A stretch of DNA of 64,000 nucleotides from Rahnella sikkimica. Its GTDB lineage: Bacteria; Pseudomonadota; Gammaproteobacteria; Enterobacterales; Enterobacteriaceae. The stretch covers positions 4,278,001-4,342,000 of the forward strand of contig NZ_CP019062.1 in the NCBI RefSeq assembly GCF_002951615.1. The letters are read 5' to 3'. Under the pieces are notes generated by a model, which was not told the DNA's origin, searched no databases, and saw only the letters and a list, made by a program, of their open reading frames with translations. The position numbers were made by a program, and so were the translations under genes. This document shows, piece by piece, positions 39,915 to 51,446 of this stretch (position 1 is its first letter; every line of letters begins with the position of its first letter).

Positions 39915-40928
39915 ATGCGAGTACTGGGTATTGAAACGTCCTGCGATGAAACCGGAATTGCAGTTTATGACAGCGAAGCCGGTCTGTTAGCCAACCAACT
40001 GTATAGTCAGGTAAAACTGCATGCAGATTACGGCGGTGTTGTGCCTGAACTGGCCTCGCGTGACCATGTACGTAAAACCGTACCGCTGATTCAGGCTGCG
40101 TTGAAAGAAGCCGGGCTGACCGCTCAGGATATCGATGGCGTGGCGTATACCGCCGGTCCGGGACTTGTCGGTGCGTTGCTGGTTGGCGCAACCATCGGGC
40201 GTTCTCTGGCGTTTGCCTGGAATGTGCCAGCCGTGCCCGTACATCATATGGAAGGCCATTTGCTGGCTCCGATGCTGGAAGATAATCCGCCTGATTTTCC
40301 GTTTGTCGCCTTGCTGGTTTCGGGCGGTCATACGCAGTTAATCAGCGTGACCGGCATTGGTGAATATACTTTGCTCGGTGAATCAATTGACGATGCAGCA
40401 GGCGAAGCATTTGATAAAACAGCCAAATTATTAGGACTGGATTATCCGGGTGGCCCGTTGCTGTCAAAAATGGCGGCGCAGGGTGTTGCCGGGCGCTTTA
40501 CGTTCCCGCGTCCGATGACTGATCGTCCGGGGCTGGATTTCAGTTTTTCCGGCCTGAAAACATTCGCCGCCAACACGATCCGCGGCAATGACAGCGATCC
40601 ACAAACCCATGCCGATATCGCCCGCGCATTCGAAGATGCTGTGGTGGATACGCTGGCCATTAAGTGCAAACGCGCGCTGGATCAGACTGGTTTTAAACGT
40701 CTGGTCATGGCGGGTGGCGTCAGTGCAAACCGTACGTTACGAGCGAAATTAGCCGAAATGATGACTAAGCGTGGCGGCGAAGTCTTCTACGCACGCCCTG
40801 AATTTTGTACCGATAACGGTGCGATGATCGCTTATGCGGGTATGGTGCGCCTGAAAACGGGTGCTACGCCGGACTTAGGTGTGACCGTGCGCCCGCGCTG
40901 GCCGTTGGCCGAACTTCCGCCAGTCTGA
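39915..40928 (+). CDS. tsaD: tRNA N6-adenosine threonylcarbamoyltransferase
   Basis: Catalytic subunit of the t6A37 modification complex (with TsaB, TsaC, TsaE). 337 residues starting [20 protein letters not shown]. The ATG at 39915, rather than 39900, matches the family and has GGAAAG before it. ASKHA fold: metal-binding histidines in [13 protein letters not shown] (about 107-119), VSGGHTQL near 134, and [12 protein letters not shown] near 268. Divergent from rpsU, as in E. coli. Intact. It modifies ANN-decoding tRNAs such as the ileX product encoded in this window. Confidence 0.97.
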   Translation: MRVLGIETSCDETGIAVYDSEAGLLANQLYSQVKLHADYGGVVPELASRDHVRKTVPLIQAALKEAGLTAQDIDGVAYTAGPGLVGALLVGATIGRSLAFAWNVPAVPVHHMEGHLLAPMLEDNPPDFPFVALLVSGGHTQLISVTGIGEYTLLGESIDDAAGEAFDKTAKLLGLDYPGGPLLSKMAAQGVAGRFTFPRPMTDRPGLDFSFSGLKTFAANTIRGNDSDPQTHADIARAFEDAVVDTLAIKCKRALDQTGFKRLVMAGGVSANRTLRAKLAEMMTKRGGEVFYARPEFCTDNGAMIAYAGMVRLKTGATPDLGVTVRPRWPLAELPPV

Positions 40929-41090
40929 TCGGGGCTGTGGCTGCGTTGCTGCGTCGACCCGAAATGCTCACATACTGATGTATGCTGCGCTTTCAGGTTT
41001 CCTGACGCCTTGCCTCGCTCCCGTTCAGTCAGGCTTGTATTGCTAATTGCGAAAAAAAACAACCTTCAATGAGGTCGTTTTTTTATGCCT
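40929..41090. repeat. Palindrome-rich spacer with likely dispersed repeat and terminator
   Basis: Between tsaD and plsY. The part with TGCTCACATACTGATGTATG is palindromic and, from memory, resembles intergenic repeats common in Serratia/Yersinia-type genomes. At 41050-41085 AAAACAACCT and AGGTCGTTTTTTT form an imperfect hairpin with A and T runs, probably the shared terminator of the two convergent genes. Confidence 0.5.
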
Positions 41091-41101
41091 GAAATTTGGC
41101 G

Positions 41102-41731
41102 TTATTCTGTTTTTTCGTCGTCCGCTTCTTTACGCTTTTTCTTCAGCTTATCCCAGATTTTCCCTTCCTGACCGCGCCACAGACGCTGAATATTGTCGTG
41201 ATGACGTAATAAAATCAGGCAGGAAAGCATGGCGACCGGGAAGGTAAATTCAGGTTTAAACCACCAGACGTAGAAAGGCGCGATGAGCGCACTGACAATC
41301 GCACCCAGAGACGAGTATCCGCTGAGCAGCACGGTCAGAAGCCATGTGCCGGTCATCAGGCCGGTTAAGTCCCAGCCGATAGGGGCGATGGCACCGAAGG
41401 CCGTGGCCACACCTTTGCCGCCTTTAAAGCGGAAGAAAACCGGATAGATATGGCCGACACACGCCGCAATGGCGGTCAGACCGAGATACATCGGGGGAAT
41501 ATTCAGGCGGTACGCCAGCCAGACGGGCAGCATGCCTTTGAGCACATCGAAGATCAGAACGGCCGCTGCGGCCAGGCGTCCGCCCAGGCGCAAAACATTC
41601 GTAGCACCGGGATTGCCAGAGCCAGCCTTGCGCGGATCCGGTAAACGGGCGACCCGGCAGACCAGAATCGCACTCGAAATCGAGCCGCAAAGGTAGGCGA
41701 AAATAATCATTCCAAGCGCGGTAGCACTCAT
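41102..41731 (-). CDS. plsY: Glycerol-3-phosphate acyltransferase (acyl-phosphate dependent)
   Basis: Inner-membrane enzyme that acylates glycerol-3-phosphate in phospholipid synthesis. 209 residues from the ATG at 41731 ([20 protein letters not shown]). About five membrane helices. Motif 1 [11 protein letters not shown] (about 40-50), motif 2 [13 protein letters not shown] (about 98-110), and motif 3 around [14 protein letters not shown] near the C-terminus, followed by a charged tail. Convergent with tsaD and divergent from folB, as in enterobacteria. Confidence 0.96.
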   Translation of the reverse strand: MSATALGMIIFAYLCGSISSAILVCRVARLPDPRKAGSGNPGATNVLRLGGRLAAAAVLIFDVLKGMLPVWLAYRLNIPPMYLGLTAIAACVGHIYPVFFRFKGGKGVATAFGAIAPIGWDLTGLMTGTWLLTVLLSGYSSLGAIVSALIAPFYVWWFKPEFTFPVAMLSCLILLRHHDNIQRLWRGQEGKIWDKLKKKRKEADDEKTE

Positions 41732-41838
41732 AAAGCTGTTCCGTCTAATAAGGGTCGTTTTAATCGCAACATCCATGGATAATACGCATTTTCTGCTGGA
41801 AGTGGTATCCGGCTGGGTCAAAAACAGAGAATCGCGTG

Positions 41839-42195
41839 ATGGATATCGTATTTATTGAGCAACTAAATGTAATCACCACTATCGGCGCTTACGACTGGGA
41901 ACAGACCATTAAACAGAAACTGGTGTTCGATATCGAAATGGCCTGGGATAACCGAAAATCCGCCGCCAGCGACGATGTGAACGACTGTTTAAGCTACGCC
42001 GATGTCAGTGAAGCCGTCATTGGGCACGTCTCATCGCAGAATTTTGCGCTGGTCGAACGCGTTGCCGAAGAAGTGGCGGCGCTGTTGCTGGCACGTTTTA
42101 ACTCGCCGTGGGTACGAATTAAGCTCAGCAAACCCGGCGCAGTCGCGCAGGCGGCGAACGTTGGCGTGGTGATTGAGCGCGGAAAACGTTTTTAA
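41839..42195 (+). CDS. folB: Dihydroneopterin aldolase
   Basis: Folate pathway; splits 7,8-dihydroneopterin into 6-hydroxymethyl-dihydropterin and glycolaldehyde. 118 residues: [20 protein letters not shown], with catalytic Glu near 22, [11 protein letters not shown] near 53, [14 protein letters not shown] near 73, and the active-site lysine in KLSKPGAV near 98. Start taken at ATG 41839, directly after an in-frame GTG. Divergent from plsY. Confidence 0.96.
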   Translation: MDIVFIEQLNVITTIGAYDWEQTIKQKLVFDIEMAWDNRKSAASDDVNDCLSYADVSEAVIGHVSSQNFALVERVAEEVAALLLARFNSPWVRIKLSKPGAVAQAANVGVVIERGKRF

Positions 42196-42290
42196 ACCCT
42201 GTCAGGGATAAAATTCGGAATCCGGTCGTATATTAATTGTCATGAAAAAACGTTAAAAGAGCACTCGGCGTAACCGGTTGTTCTTACGTG

Positions 42291-42317
42291 AAGCGGCGAA
42301 GTTGATGCCGCTTTTTT
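42291..42317 (+). terminator. Terminator after folB
   Basis: AAGCGGC (42291-42297) and GCCGCTT (42307-42313) around a nine-base loop, then a T-run. It lies between folB and uppP, about 60 bases before the uppP start, so uppP should have its own promoter downstream or rely on read-through. Confidence 0.8.
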
Positions 42318-42379
42318 ATTGTGTGGCGTTTTAACTGTTTTTTCCCATTTGCGGATACTTAACAGGGTTGGGGTCGATA

Positions 42380-43207
42380 ATGATCGTTGAAAGTCATTCT
42401 TTGCTTGTAGCAGCTATTTTGGGTGTTGTTGAAGGGCTGACAGAGTTCCTGCCTGTTTCTTCCACCGGTCACCTGATTATTGTAGGTAACCTTCTTGGTT
42501 TTACGGGAGATACGTCGAAATCCTTTGAAGTGGTCATTCAGCTGGGGTCAATTCTGGCTGTCGTGGTGATGTTCTGGCGTCGCTTGTTTGGCATGATTGG
42601 CCTGCATTTTGGCAAGCCACCGGCTCATGAAGGCACGGGGACGCGCCGTCTGAATCTCGGGCATATTATTTTGGGGATGATCCCGGCCACGATTCTTGGC
42701 TTGCTGCTGCACTCAAAAATTAAATCCCTTTTTGAGCCTAAATACGTCATGTACTCGCTGGTTGTCGGCGGTGTTTTACTGATTGCCGCTGAATTGCTTA
42801 AACCCAAAAAACCGCGCGCAGAAGGGCTGGATGACATTACCTACGTGCAGGCGTTTATGATCGGGGTCTTTCAGTGTCTGGCACTGTGGCCAGGTTTTTC
42901 CCGTTCCGGGGCGACCATCAGTGGCGGGATGTTAATGGGGATCAGCCGTTTTGCCGCGTCTGAGTTCTCTTTCCTGCTGGCAGTGCCGATGATGATGGGT
43001 GCAACGGTTCTGGATTTATACAAGAGCTACAGCTTCCTTACGCTGGCGGATTTACCGATGTTCGCCACCGGTTTTATCACAGCATTTATTGTGGCGCTGA
43101 TCGCGATTAAAACCTTCCTTGCAGTGATTAAACGCATTTCGTTTATCCCGTTTGCGATTTATCGTTTCTTCGTCGCTCTGGCGGTATATTTCGTCTTTAT
43201 TGCCTGA
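42380..43207 (+). CDS. uppP: Undecaprenyl-diphosphate phosphatase
   Basis: Recycles undecaprenyl pyrophosphate to the monophosphate carrier used for peptidoglycan and O-antigen; overproduction gives bacitracin resistance (also called bacA). 275 residues from the ATG at 42380, aligned with the family start ([20 protein letters not shown]). Motifs: [14 protein letters not shown] (about 19-32) and the [13 protein letters not shown] phosphatase motif (about 169-181). About eight membrane helices. The carrier it recycles is the one needed by the polysaccharide island. Confidence 0.96.
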   Translation: MIVESHSLLVAAILGVVEGLTEFLPVSSTGHLIIVGNLLGFTGDTSKSFEVVIQLGSILAVVVMFWRRLFGMIGLHFGKPPAHEGTGTRRLNLGHIILGMIPATILGLLLHSKIKSLFEPKYVMYSLVVGGVLLIAAELLKPKKPRAEGLDDITYVQAFMIGVFQCLALWPGFSRSGATISGGMLMGISRFAASEFSFLLAVPMMMGATVLDLYKSYSFLTLADLPMFATGFITAFIVALIAIKTFLAVIKRISFIPFAIYRFFVALAVYFVFIA

Positions 43208-43223
43208 TTATTCGTTCAATCAC

Positions 43224-43268
43224 GCAAAAAAAGCCCCGCCGGTTTTGCCGTGCGGGGCTTTATTTTTT
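43224..43268. terminator. Bidirectional terminator between uppP and cca
   Basis: A-run, AAGCCCCGC, a short loop, GCGGGGCTT and a T-rich run. The stem is strong with A and T runs on both sides, serving the convergent uppP and cca genes. Confidence 0.88.
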
Positions 43269-43289
43269 GAGTTTTGCAACGCGGAAAAA

Positions 43290-44525
43290 TTAAACAGCCG
43301 TTTCCTGCGATTGCTTCCAGTCAGCCAGTGCCTGAGTACGCCGTTTTTTCAGTTCATCACGGATCGCCATGCCCTGAAAACCGGCATCCAGCACTTCTTT
43401 ATTGGAAATGCTGTTCGCCACTTTGAAGGCTTCCCGTAAGTAATCGCCCTGCGGATAAGGGTTATTCTCGAACGTGGTTCGCCCGCGTGCATCGGCTTCG
43501 CTGGTCATGATCATCTGCTCAAGACGCTGCGGTTTGCGCCAGACGTCGAGGGTATCGAACAATTTCAGCAAGGTTTCCGGACGCAGCTTATTCACGGTGT
43601 GGATGAGGTCATGGAACTCGGCGACCAGCTTTGCCAGATCGCGGATATGCGTCGGCACTTTCAGGCGCTGGCAAATATTCTTCACCAGTTTCACGCCAGC
43701 CGGGCCGTGGCCATGATGATGTGGCCAGTACTGCGGCGGCGTCAGACCTTTTCCTAAATCGTGGCACAGTGCGGAAAAACGCACATCGACGTCAGGCGTC
43801 AGCATGCTGGCGATTTTCAGCGTCATCAGCGTATGAATGCCGGTATCGATTTCCGGATGCCATTTCTCCGGCGCGGGCACGCCAAACAGCGCATCGATTT
43901 CAGGGAACAACACTTTCAGCGCGCCGCAGTCGCGAAGCACCTGAAAATACACCTGCGGATCCTGCGTTTGCAGCGCCTTTTCGGTTTCTTTCCACACGCG
44001 TTCTGCCGTCAGGGCTTCCAGCTCACCGCTTTCGGCCATTTGTTGCATCAGCGTCTGGGTTTCAGGTGCGACAGTAAAACCTAAATGCGCAAATCGTGCC
44101 GCGAAACGGGCTACGCGCAGAACGCGTAACGGATCTTCGCCGAACGCATTAGAAACGTGGCGTAGCAGACGCAATTCGATATCACGCTGGCCGTGATAAG
44201 GGTCGAAAAGTTCACCGCTGTCACTTTTAGCGATCGCGTTAATGGTCAGGTCGCGTCGCATCAGATCTTGTTCAAGCGTCACATCCGGCGCGGCATAACA
44301 GGTAAAACCGTTGTAACCGGAACCCGATTTTCTTTCCGTTCGCGCCAGCGCGTATTCATCGTGAGTTTTGGGATGCAGGAACACCGGGAAATCTTTGCCG
44401 ACCTGCTGATAGCCGTTCTCGAGCATATATTCAGGCGTTGCGCCGACCACCACCCAATCGTGTTCAGACACAGGCAGGTTTAATAAACTGTCTCGGACTG
44501 CGCCGCCGACCAGGTAAATCTCCAC
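43290..44525 (-). CDS. cca: CCA-adding tRNA nucleotidyltransferase
   Basis: Adds or repairs the 3' CCA of tRNAs; the enterobacterial form also has phosphohydrolase activities. 411 residues from a GTG at 44525 ([18 protein letters not shown]), which matches the family start and has AGGAG upstream; the longer frame to 44555 runs into the leader. Catalytic EHDWVVVG (about 20-27; E. coli has DRDWV), [10 protein letters not shown] near 90, and HD domain CHDLGKG near 253. Convergent with uppP. Confidence 0.96.
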   Translation of the reverse strand: MEIYLVGGAVRDSLLNLPVSEHDWVVVGATPEYMLENGYQQVGKDFPVFLHPKTHDEYALARTERKSGSGYNGFTCYAAPDVTLEQDLMRRDLTINAIAKSDSGELFDPYHGQRDIELRLLRHVSNAFGEDPLRVLRVARFAARFAHLGFTVAPETQTLMQQMAESGELEALTAERVWKETEKALQTQDPQVYFQVLRDCGALKVLFPEIDALFGVPAPEKWHPEIDTGIHTLMTLKIASMLTPDVDVRFSALCHDLGKGLTPPQYWPHHHGHGPAGVKLVKNICQRLKVPTHIRDLAKLVAEFHDLIHTVNKLRPETLLKLFDTLDVWRKPQRLEQMIMTSEADARGRTTFENNPYPQGDYLREAFKVANSISNKEVLDAGFQGMAIRDELKKRRTQALADWKQSQETAV

Positions 44526-44698
44526 GCGATAACTCCTGAAATAAGTCAATTCCAACGCATTATGCTGCTGAAAGCCGAGCAGGGCGCTCTGTCTTTATCA
44601 TAGCAAAGTTGTGTCGTAGATTTGCGGATTGATGGAAACACGAAAAGGCACCGGAGTGCCTTAACGTTAATTCGGAAAGTGGTCGCAGAATTATGCGA

Positions 44699-45319
44699 TC
44701 AGCTCATCCAGCGATCTTTTTTCCTGCGACGCGGAACCAGATGCGGTAGCACCAGGCCAAGCACCAGGCCCACACCGGCAACGCCGCCGCCGTACATAAA
44801 CCATTGTAAAATAATGGTACGTTGCTTGTCGTCGAGCTGGACGTTAACGGCATCCACTTTCTTCTGCGCCACGATCAGCTGATTTTTCAGATCCTGATTT
44901 TCTTTCTTCAGGTTATTGATGATGCTGTCGCTGGAGCCGACTTTTGTCTGCATTTCAGCGGTACGCTGGTTCCAGCTGGAATCGATATTCGTCAGCTTAT
45001 CGGTCAGCGTTTTGACCTGTTGTTCCAGATTTGGAACGCGGGTACGCAGGCTTGGGACGTTGCTTAACTGGTCGAGTGGGATCCAGGCGGTTTTCCCTTT
45101 CGAGTCAATGATTTCGCCGTATTTAGTGCTGTCGTTGACGCTGCGCAGGGTGACTTCATCACCGGCATTCAGGGTTCCAACAATACGAAACTGATTGCCC
45201 GGACCGCTGTGGATATAGGTGTTCAGATCGTCAGAGATATAGCGCTTCTCGTCGGCGTGGGCAGTCCATGTGATGCTTAAACCAAGCAAAGCGAAACCAA
45301 TTAGGCGTAATTTCTGCAT
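44699..45319 (-). CDS. ygiM: TIGR04211-family SH3-domain membrane protein
   Basis: 206 residues. Signal peptide (MQKLRLIGFALLGLSITWTA), a bacterial SH3 domain at about 27-90 (YISDDLNTYIHSGPGNQFRI), a long coiled coil (about 95-165) and one C-terminal helix with a basic tail (RRRKKDR). Start at ATG 45319, as in the family. Role not settled in the literature I know. Divergent from ygiF, as in E. coli. Confidence 0.92.
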   Translation of the reverse strand: MQKLRLIGFALLGLSITWTAHADEKRYISDDLNTYIHSGPGNQFRIVGTLNAGDEVTLRSVNDSTKYGEIIDSKGKTAWIPLDQLSNVPSLRTRVPNLEQQVKTLTDKLTNIDSSWNQRTAEMQTKVGSSDSIINNLKKENQDLKNQLIVAQKKVDAVNVQLDDKQRTIILQWFMYGGGVAGVGLVLGLVLPHLVPRRRKKDRWMS

Positions 45320-45625
45320 TATTTCATCGTTTCTTTGTGAATTTAGGGAACGTGAAGTGCGGATCCATTTATCGGGATACGACTTCTGGCAACCGCCATT
45401 TTCAGGCCATTGCGGCAAATTATCCGGTCAGTGCAATAAAAGTTTGGTTATTGCAAAACGTTGGAAAACGATATTAAGGGCAACAGTCTGACGACGCAAT
45501 GCATAAACCGGAATGAGAACTATCTTACAATCCCGCAACATGCGGCTTGCGCGCTGTGCTTATGGTAGAATTGGAGCGACGCGTTAATCCCTTATTGGCA
45601 GCAAAGAATCGGTGTGAAGACTCCT
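45320..45625. other. Divergent ygiM-ygiF promoter region
   Basis: About 300 bases between divergent starts, without a coding frame that resembles any family. It should hold promoters for both genes; I cannot identify the hexamers reliably. TATGGTAGAAT about 60 bases before ygiF is a possible -10 region. Confidence 0.45.
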
Positions 45626-46933
45626 ATGACCGTAGAAATAGAATTAAAATTTATCGCCACCCCGGCCGCAATTGCCGAACTTCCTGCGCAGCTCGCGGGT
45701 TTCAGCGCTGAGCACACCGCGCCGTCGAAACTGACGAACATCTATTTTGAGACAGCGGATAACTATTTACGTTCGCATGATATCGGTCTGCGCATCCGTG
45801 GTTTTGACGATCAGTACGAAATGACCATTAAAACTGGCGGAAAAGTGGTGGGCGGGCTGCATCAGCGCCCTGAATATAATGTTGAGCTGAAAAAGCCGGT
45901 GCTGAAACTCAGCGCGTTCCCGAAAGATATCTGGCCGGAAGGGTGTAAACCTGCCGCGCTGCAAAAAGAACTGGCTCCGCTGTTCCGTACAGATTTCACC
46001 CGAGAGAAGTGGGTGATCACTTACGGCGAAAGCGAGATTGAGCTGGGTCTTGATCAGGGCGAAGTGGTCGCCGGTGAGTTGACTGAGGCGCTGGCTGAAA
46101 TTGAGCTTGAGCTGAAAAAAGGCAATACCGCTGATTTACTGAAACTGGCGGGAGAAATCGGTGCGCACGGCGGCTTACGTCAGGGCGGTTTCAGTAAGGC
46201 GGCTCGCGGTTATCATCTGGCGAAAGGCAATCCTGCGCGTGAAGTCAAACCGCTGCCGGTGTTTAAAGCTAAACCCAAAGCCACCCTTGAACAGGCGATG
46301 TCGGCGATGTTCGAACTGGCGCTGGATCACTGGCAGTATCACGAAGAACTCTGGGTTCGTGGTGACAAAACGGCGCGTCTGACCGTGTTGCAGGCGGTGG
46401 AAACCGTGCGTCAGGTTCTGGTGCTGTTCGGCGGGCTGGTGCCGCGTAAAGCGTCTTCTGAACTGCGTACGCTGCTCACCGATCTGGTGCCGGTGCTGGA
46501 ACAGAAATCTGCCGATGCGCAGGACATTTGTTACAGCGCGACCTACCTGAAATGTAAGTTAGTGCTTACATCCTGGCTGGCAACCTCTGGCTGGACGCCA
46601 TTTATCGATGATAAATCGGCTAAAAAGCTGGAAGGCTCTTTCAAGCGTTTCGCGGACATTATGCTGGGCCGTACCGCGGCAGATCTGAAAGAGGCATTCG
46701 CGCAGCCGCTGACCGAAGAAGGGTATCGCGATCAGTTAGCCCGCCTGAAACGCCAAATTATTACCTTCCATCTGCTGGCCGGCGCGTATCCGGACAAAGA
46801 CGTTGCCGCGTATATTGCCGGTTGGATGGAGTTGCAGCAGGCCATCGTTCAGCAACAACATGCGTGGGAGGATTCAGCCCGTTCTCACGCGGTGATGATG
46901 GATGCCTTCTGGTTAAATGGACAAACTCGTTAA
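45626..46933 (+). CDS. ygiF: Inorganic triphosphatase, CYTH-CHAD
   Basis: 435 residues. N-terminal CYTH domain with the defining EIELKF (3-8) and the basic/acidic tunnel residues (GLRIRG, ELELELKKG-type segments), followed by a C-terminal CHAD helical domain (about 215-435). Hydrolyses inorganic tripolyphosphate in E. coli. I take ATG 45626 (MTVEIELKF) rather than the in-frame GTG at 45614. Just upstream of glnE, as in E. coli. Confidence 0.93.
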   Translation: MTVEIELKFIATPAAIAELPAQLAGFSAEHTAPSKLTNIYFETADNYLRSHDIGLRIRGFDDQYEMTIKTGGKVVGGLHQRPEYNVELKKPVLKLSAFPKDIWPEGCKPAALQKELAPLFRTDFTREKWVITYGESEIELGLDQGEVVAGELTEALAEIELELKKGNTADLLKLAGEIGAHGGLRQGGFSKAARGYHLAKGNPAREVKPLPVFKAKPKATLEQAMSAMFELALDHWQYHEELWVRGDKTARLTVLQAVETVRQVLVLFGGLVPRKASSELRTLLTDLVPVLEQKSADAQDICYSATYLKCKLVLTSWLATSGWTPFIDDKSAKKLEGSFKRFADIMLGRTAADLKEAFAQPLTEEGYRDQLARLKRQIITFHLLAGAYPDKDVAAYIAGWMELQQAIVQQQHAWEDSARSHAVMMDAFWLNGQTR

Positions 46934-46942
46934 TTGACTGAT

Positions 46943-46974
46943 AAGCCTGGGCAATATGCCCGGGCTTTTTTTTG
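46943..46974 (+). terminator. Hairpin with T-run between ygiF and glnE
   Basis: AGCCTGGGC and GCCCGGGCT around AATAT, then eight T. It ends just before the glnE ribosome site (AAGGA), so glnE expression must come from read-through or a promoter inside ygiF. Confidence 0.85.
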
Positions 46975-46990
46975 CAAGGAACCCGATTTC

Positions 46991-49828
46991 ATGCTGCCAC
47001 TCTCTTCTGTTTTACACGACCACTCCCGGAATGTGCTTGAGCGCTGGCGTGAACATCCCGAAAAGCCCTCTCTTCCCGATGACGCCTCGCTTGCGGTACT
47101 GACGAGCAGCGAATTCGTGACGGACAGTTTGCTGGCGTTTCCGCAGTGGTGGCATGAAATCGAGCAAAACCCGCCTCAGGCGCAGGAGTGGCAACTTTAC
47201 CGGCAGTGGCTCGACGAATCACTGGCAGACATAACAGACGAAAACGGGTTAATGAAAGCGCTGCGTTTGTTCCGCCGCCGCATTCTGACCCGCATCGCCT
47301 GGTCGCAGTCGGCGCAAACCAGTGAAGCCAAAGAAACCCTGCAACAGCTGAGTGAGCTGGCGGAATTGCTGATTGTCAGCGCCCGCGACTGGCTGTATGA
47401 CGCCTGCTGTCGCGAATTCGGTACGCCGGTGAATGCGGCGGGTGAAGCGCAGAAAATGCTGATCCTCGGGATGGGGAAACTGGGCGGCGGCGAGCTGAAT
47501 TTCTCTTCCGACATTGACCTAATTTTTGCCTATCCGGAAAACGGCCAGACGCAAGGAGGCCGCCGTCAACTGGATAACGCACAGTTCTTTACCCGTCTCG
47601 GGCAGCGGCTGATTAAAGCGCTGGATCAGCCGACGATTGACGGATTTGTGTATCGCGTGGATATGCGTTTACGCCCGTTTGGCGACAGCGGTCCGCTGGT
47701 GATGAGTTTCCCGGCGCTGGAGGATTATTATCAGGAGCAGGGCCGCGACTGGGAGCGTTACGCGATGGTCAAAGCGCGGCTGATGGGCGGTGCGGATGAC
47801 GCCAGTAGTCAGGAACTGCGCAAAATGCTGATGCCGTTTGTGTTCCGCCGGTACATCGATTTCAGCGTGATCCAGTCATTGCGTAATATGAAAGGGATGA
47901 TCGCCCGCGAAGTACGGCGCCGGGGCCTGAAAGACAACATCAAACTCGGCGCGGGCGGCATCCGCGAAATTGAATTTATCGTGCAGGTTTTCCAACTGAT
48001 CCGCGGCGGGCGCGAACCGGCTTTGCAGCAGCGGGCACTTTTACCGACGTTGCAGGCGCTGGAAAATCTGGGTTTATTGCCGGTTGAGCAGGTTCTGCAA
48101 TTGCGCACCAGCTACCTGTTCCTGCGCCGTCTGGAAAATCTTCTGCAAGCCATCGCCGACGAACAGACGCAAACACTGCCTTCCGATGAACTCAATCAGG
48201 CGCGTCTGGCGTGGGGCATGAATTTTGACGGCTGGCCGCAACTGCTCGATGCGCTGAACGCGCACATGCAGGCCGTACGTTCGGTCTTTAACGATCTGAT
48301 TGGCGACGATACGCCGGATGCCGAAGACGATCAGCAGCACTCGCAGTTCAGCAGTTTGTGGATTGATACGCTGGAGCCAGCAGAACTGGCACCGCTGGTG
48401 CCTCAGTTTGAGGAAAATGCCCAGCGTCATATCCTGCAACAGATTGCGGAATTCCGCCGTGATGTGGATAAACGCACCATCGGGCCACGCGGTCGCGATC
48501 AGCTGGATTTGCTGATGCCGCGCTTGCTCGCACAGGTTTGCACTTATAAAAATGCCGACGTCACGCTGCAACGCCTGATGCAGTTGCTGCTCAACATTGT
48601 CACGCGCACGACGTACATCGAGCTGCTGGTTGAATATCCCGGTGCGCTCAAGCAACTGATTCGCCTGTGTGCGGCCTCGCCGATGGTCGCGAATCAGCTG
48701 GCACGCCATCCTTTGTTGCTCGACGAACTGCTCGACCCGCGTACCCTTTATCAGCCGATTGAGCTGGGCGCTTACCGTGATGAGCTGCGCCAGTATCTGA
48801 TGCGCGTGCCGACGGAAGATGAAGAACAGCAGCTGGAAGCCGTGCGCCAGTTCAAGCAGGCGCAGCATTTGCGCATTGCCGCCGGAGATATTTCCGGTGC
48901 ACTGCCGGTCATGAAAGTCAGCGACCATTTGACCTATCTGGCCGAAGCGATCCTTGAAGTCGTCGTGCAGCAGGCGTGGGATCAGATGGTCGTAAAATAC
49001 GGTCAGCCGACGCATCTTCAGCACCGTGAAGGGCGCGGTTTTGCGGTTATTGGTTATGGAAAATTAGGCGGCTGGGAACTGGGTTACAGCTCAGATCTGG
49101 ATCTGGTTTTCCTGCTTGATTGCGCGCCGGAGGTGATGACCGACGGCGAGCGTGTGATCGACGGGCGTCAGTTCTATCTGCGTCTGGCGCAGCGAATTAT
49201 GCACCTGTTCAGCACGCGCACGTCGTCGGGCATTTTGTATGAAGTGGATCCGCGTCTGCGGCCTTCCGGCGCTTCCGGTATGCTGGTCAGCACCCTTGAG
49301 GCGTTTGCTGATTATCAGGCCAACGAAGCCTGGACGTGGGAACATCAGGCGCTGGTGCGTGCGCGCGTCGTTTACGGCGAGCCGGTTCTGACGCAGCAAT
49401 TTGATGCCACACGCCGCGACATTCTCTGCCGCCAGCGCGATGATGCAGAGCTGCGCAAAGAGGTCCGCGAAATGCGTGAGAAAATGTACACCCATCTCGG
49501 CAGTAAAAAAGCCAGTGAGTTTGATCTGAAAGCCGATCCCGGTGGCATCACGGATATTGAATTCATTGCACAATATCTGGTCTTACGTTTCGCCCACGAT
49601 CAGCCAAAGCTGACGCGCTGGTCCGATAACGTCAGGATTTTTGAGCTGATGGCGCAGTACGACATCATGCCGGAAGACGAAGCCCGTAATCTGACCCATG
49701 CTTACGTGACGCTGCGCGATGAAATTCATCATCTGGCGTTACAGGAGCACAGCGGTAAAGTCGCCGCTGACAGTTTTGCCAGCGAACGTGCGCAAATCCG
49801 CGCCAGCTGGGAAAAATGGCTGAGCTGA
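46991..49828 (+). CDS. glnE: Bifunctional glutamine synthetase adenylyltransferase/adenylyl-removase
   Basis: Controls glutamine synthetase by adding AMP (C-terminal half) or removing it (N-terminal half) under PII control. 945 residues from the ATG at 46991 behind AAGGA; the frame is open from 46934 only across the terminator. The two nucleotidyltransferase cores are visible: [20 protein letters not shown] near 157-176 and [20 protein letters not shown] near 684-703, each with a DxD pair. Complete. With gdhA at the left end, this window holds two nitrogen-assimilation genes. Confidence 0.97.
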   Translation: MLPLSSVLHDHSRNVLERWREHPEKPSLPDDASLAVLTSSEFVTDSLLAFPQWWHEIEQNPPQAQEWQLYRQWLDESLADITDENGLMKALRLFRRRILTRIAWSQSAQTSEAKETLQQLSELAELLIVSARDWLYDACCREFGTPVNAAGEAQKMLILGMGKLGGGELNFSSDIDLIFAYPENGQTQGGRRQLDNAQFFTRLGQRLIKALDQPTIDGFVYRVDMRLRPFGDSGPLVMSFPALEDYYQEQGRDWERYAMVKARLMGGADDASSQELRKMLMPFVFRRYIDFSVIQSLRNMKGMIAREVRRRGLKDNIKLGAGGIREIEFIVQVFQLIRGGREPALQQRALLPTLQALENLGLLPVEQVLQLRTSYLFLRRLENLLQAIADEQTQTLPSDELNQARLAWGMNFDGWPQLLDALNAHMQAVRSVFNDLIGDDTPDAEDDQQHSQFSSLWIDTLEPAELAPLVPQFEENAQRHILQQIAEFRRDVDKRTIGPRGRDQLDLLMPRLLAQVCTYKNADVTLQRLMQLLLNIVTRTTYIELLVEYPGALKQLIRLCAASPMVANQLARHPLLLDELLDPRTLYQPIELGAYRDELRQYLMRVPTEDEEQQLEAVRQFKQAQHLRIAAGDISGALPVMKVSDHLTYLAEAILEVVVQQAWDQMVVKYGQPTHLQHREGRGFAVIGYGKLGGWELGYSSDLDLVFLLDCAPEVMTDGERVIDGRQFYLRLAQRIMHLFSTRTSSGILYEVDPRLRPSGASGMLVSTLEAFADYQANEAWTWEHQALVRARVVYGEPVLTQQFDATRRDILCRQRDDAELRKEVREMREKMYTHLGSKKASEFDLKADPGGITDIEFIAQYLVLRFAHDQPKLTRWSDNVRIFELMAQYDIMPEDEARNLTHAYVTLRDEIHHLALQEHSGKVAADSFASERAQIRASWEKWLS

Positions 49829-49913
49829 GGGTTTTTATTCGGGGTACAGGCGCTTGTGATATTATCCGGCGCACTATTTCTATGTTGAGTTTTGCCTGTT
49901 TTGGAGTCTTGGG

Positions 49914-51341
49914 ATGAAAGTGACTTTGCCTGATTTTCACCGCGCGGGTGTGCTGGTGGTCGGTGACGTAATGTTAGACCGCTACTGGTATGGCCCGACC
50001 AACCGTATTTCACCGGAAGCTCCGGTACCGGTCGTGAAGGTGAATACCATCGAAGAACGCCCCGGCGGCGCGGCTAACGTGGCGATGAACATTTCGTCTC
50101 TCGGTGCCTCTTCCCGTCTGATCGGCCTGACCGGTGTGGATGATGCGGCGCGTGCGCTGAGCGAGCGTCTGGCGGAAGTGAAGGTACATTGCGATTTTGT
50201 GGCGTTGCCTACGCACCCGACTATCACCAAACTGCGTATTCTTTCCCGCAACCAGCAACTGATCCGCCTCGACTTCGAAGAAGGTTTTGAAGGCGTTGAT
50301 CTGCAACCGATGCTGACCAAAATAGAACAGGCACTGCCACAAAGTGGCGCGCTGGTGCTGTCTGATTACGCCAAAGGCGCGCTGACCGAAGTGCAGAAAA
50401 TGATCCAGCTGGCGAGAAAAGCGGGCGTGCCTGTTTTAGTGGATCCTAAAGGTTCTGATTTTGAACGTTATCGTGGCGCGACGCTGCTGACACCGAATCT
50501 GTCCGAGTTCGAAGCAGTGGTGGGCCGTTGTAAAAACGAAGACGAAATTGTGGCGCGCGGTATGCAACTGATCGCCGATTTTGAACTTTCCGCGTTGCTG
50601 GTGACCCGTTCAGAACACGGCATGACACTGTTGCAGCCGGGCAAAGCCCCTTTCCATATGCCAACGCAGGCCCAGGAAGTGTATGACGTGACCGGTGCCG
50701 GTGACACCGTGATCGGTACGCTGGCCGCAGCACTGGCAGCGGGCAATACTCTGGAAGAAGCCTGTTTCCTGGCAAACGCTGCGGCGGGTGTTGTCGTCGG
50801 GAAACTCGGGACATCCACCGTTTCTCCGGTCGAGCTGGAAAACGCGATCGGCGGACGCTCAGATGTGGGCTTCGGCGTGATGACCGAAGAACAGCTGAAA
50901 GCGGCAGTCGCAATGGCACGTCAGCGCGGCGAGAAAGTCGTGATGACCAACGGCATTTTCGACATCCTGCATGCGGGTCATGTGTCATATCTGGCGAATG
51001 CCCGTAAGCTCGGCGATCGTCTGATTGTCGCGGTGAACAGCGATGCATCGACCAAACGTCTGAAAGGCGAAACCCGTCCGGTGAATACGCTGCAAAACCG
51101 CATGATCGTGCTGGGTGCGCTCGGCGCTGTCGACTGGGTTGTGGCGTTTGAAGAAGATACCCCGCAGCGACTGATCGCCGGGATCTTACCGGATCTGCTG
51201 GTCAAAGGCGGCGACTACAAACCGGAACAAATTGCCGGTTGTCAGGAAGTCTGGGCGAACGGCGGCGAAGTCCGCGTGCTGAATTTTGAAGATGGGTTAT
51301 CTACCACCAAAATCATCAATCAGATCAAAGCGCAGGACTGA
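49914..51341 (+). CDS. hldE: Bifunctional heptose-7-phosphate kinase / heptose-1-phosphate adenylyltransferase
   Basis: Makes ADP-D-beta-D-heptose for the LPS inner core. 475 residues: an N-terminal PfkB/ribokinase-type kinase (about 1-318; [13 protein letters not shown] at the start, [14 protein letters not shown] near 260) and a C-terminal cytidylyltransferase-like domain ([14 protein letters not shown] near 351 with the HxGH motif). Normal length. Its product is needed for the core on which an O-polysaccharide, such as that of the island, would be attached. Confidence 0.97.
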   Translation: MKVTLPDFHRAGVLVVGDVMLDRYWYGPTNRISPEAPVPVVKVNTIEERPGGAANVAMNISSLGASSRLIGLTGVDDAARALSERLAEVKVHCDFVALPTHPTITKLRILSRNQQLIRLDFEEGFEGVDLQPMLTKIEQALPQSGALVLSDYAKGALTEVQKMIQLARKAGVPVLVDPKGSDFERYRGATLLTPNLSEFEAVVGRCKNEDEIVARGMQLIADFELSALLVTRSEHGMTLLQPGKAPFHMPTQAQEVYDVTGAGDTVIGTLAAALAAGNTLEEACFLANAAAGVVVGKLGTSTVSPVELENAIGGRSDVGFGVMTEEQLKAAVAMARQRGEKVVMTNGIFDILHAGHVSYLANARKLGDRLIVAVNSDASTKRLKGETRPVNTLQNRMIVLGALGAVDWVVAFEEDTPQRLIAGILPDLLVKGGDYKPEQIAGCQEVWANGGEVRVLNFEDGLSTTKIINQIKAQD

Positions 51342-51374
51342 TTTTCTGCGGTTGAATTTCTGATGTTCGCACCG

Positions 51375-51402
51375 AAGGGCTTATCTGATAAGCCCTTTTC
51401 TT
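51375..51402 (+). terminator. Terminator after hldE
   Basis: AAGGGCTTAT-CTG-ATAAGCCCTT (51375-51397), then TTCTTTTT. A perfect ten-base-pair stem. Confidence 0.9.
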
Positions 51403-51446
51403 TTTGATTCTTCACTCAAAAAACACGAAACGGAAGTGACTCTGTT

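Noticed and set aside
48074..49024. 316-codon antisense frame inside glnE
   Set aside because: A shadow of the GC-rich glnE coding frame on the opposite strand; no start signal and no family.
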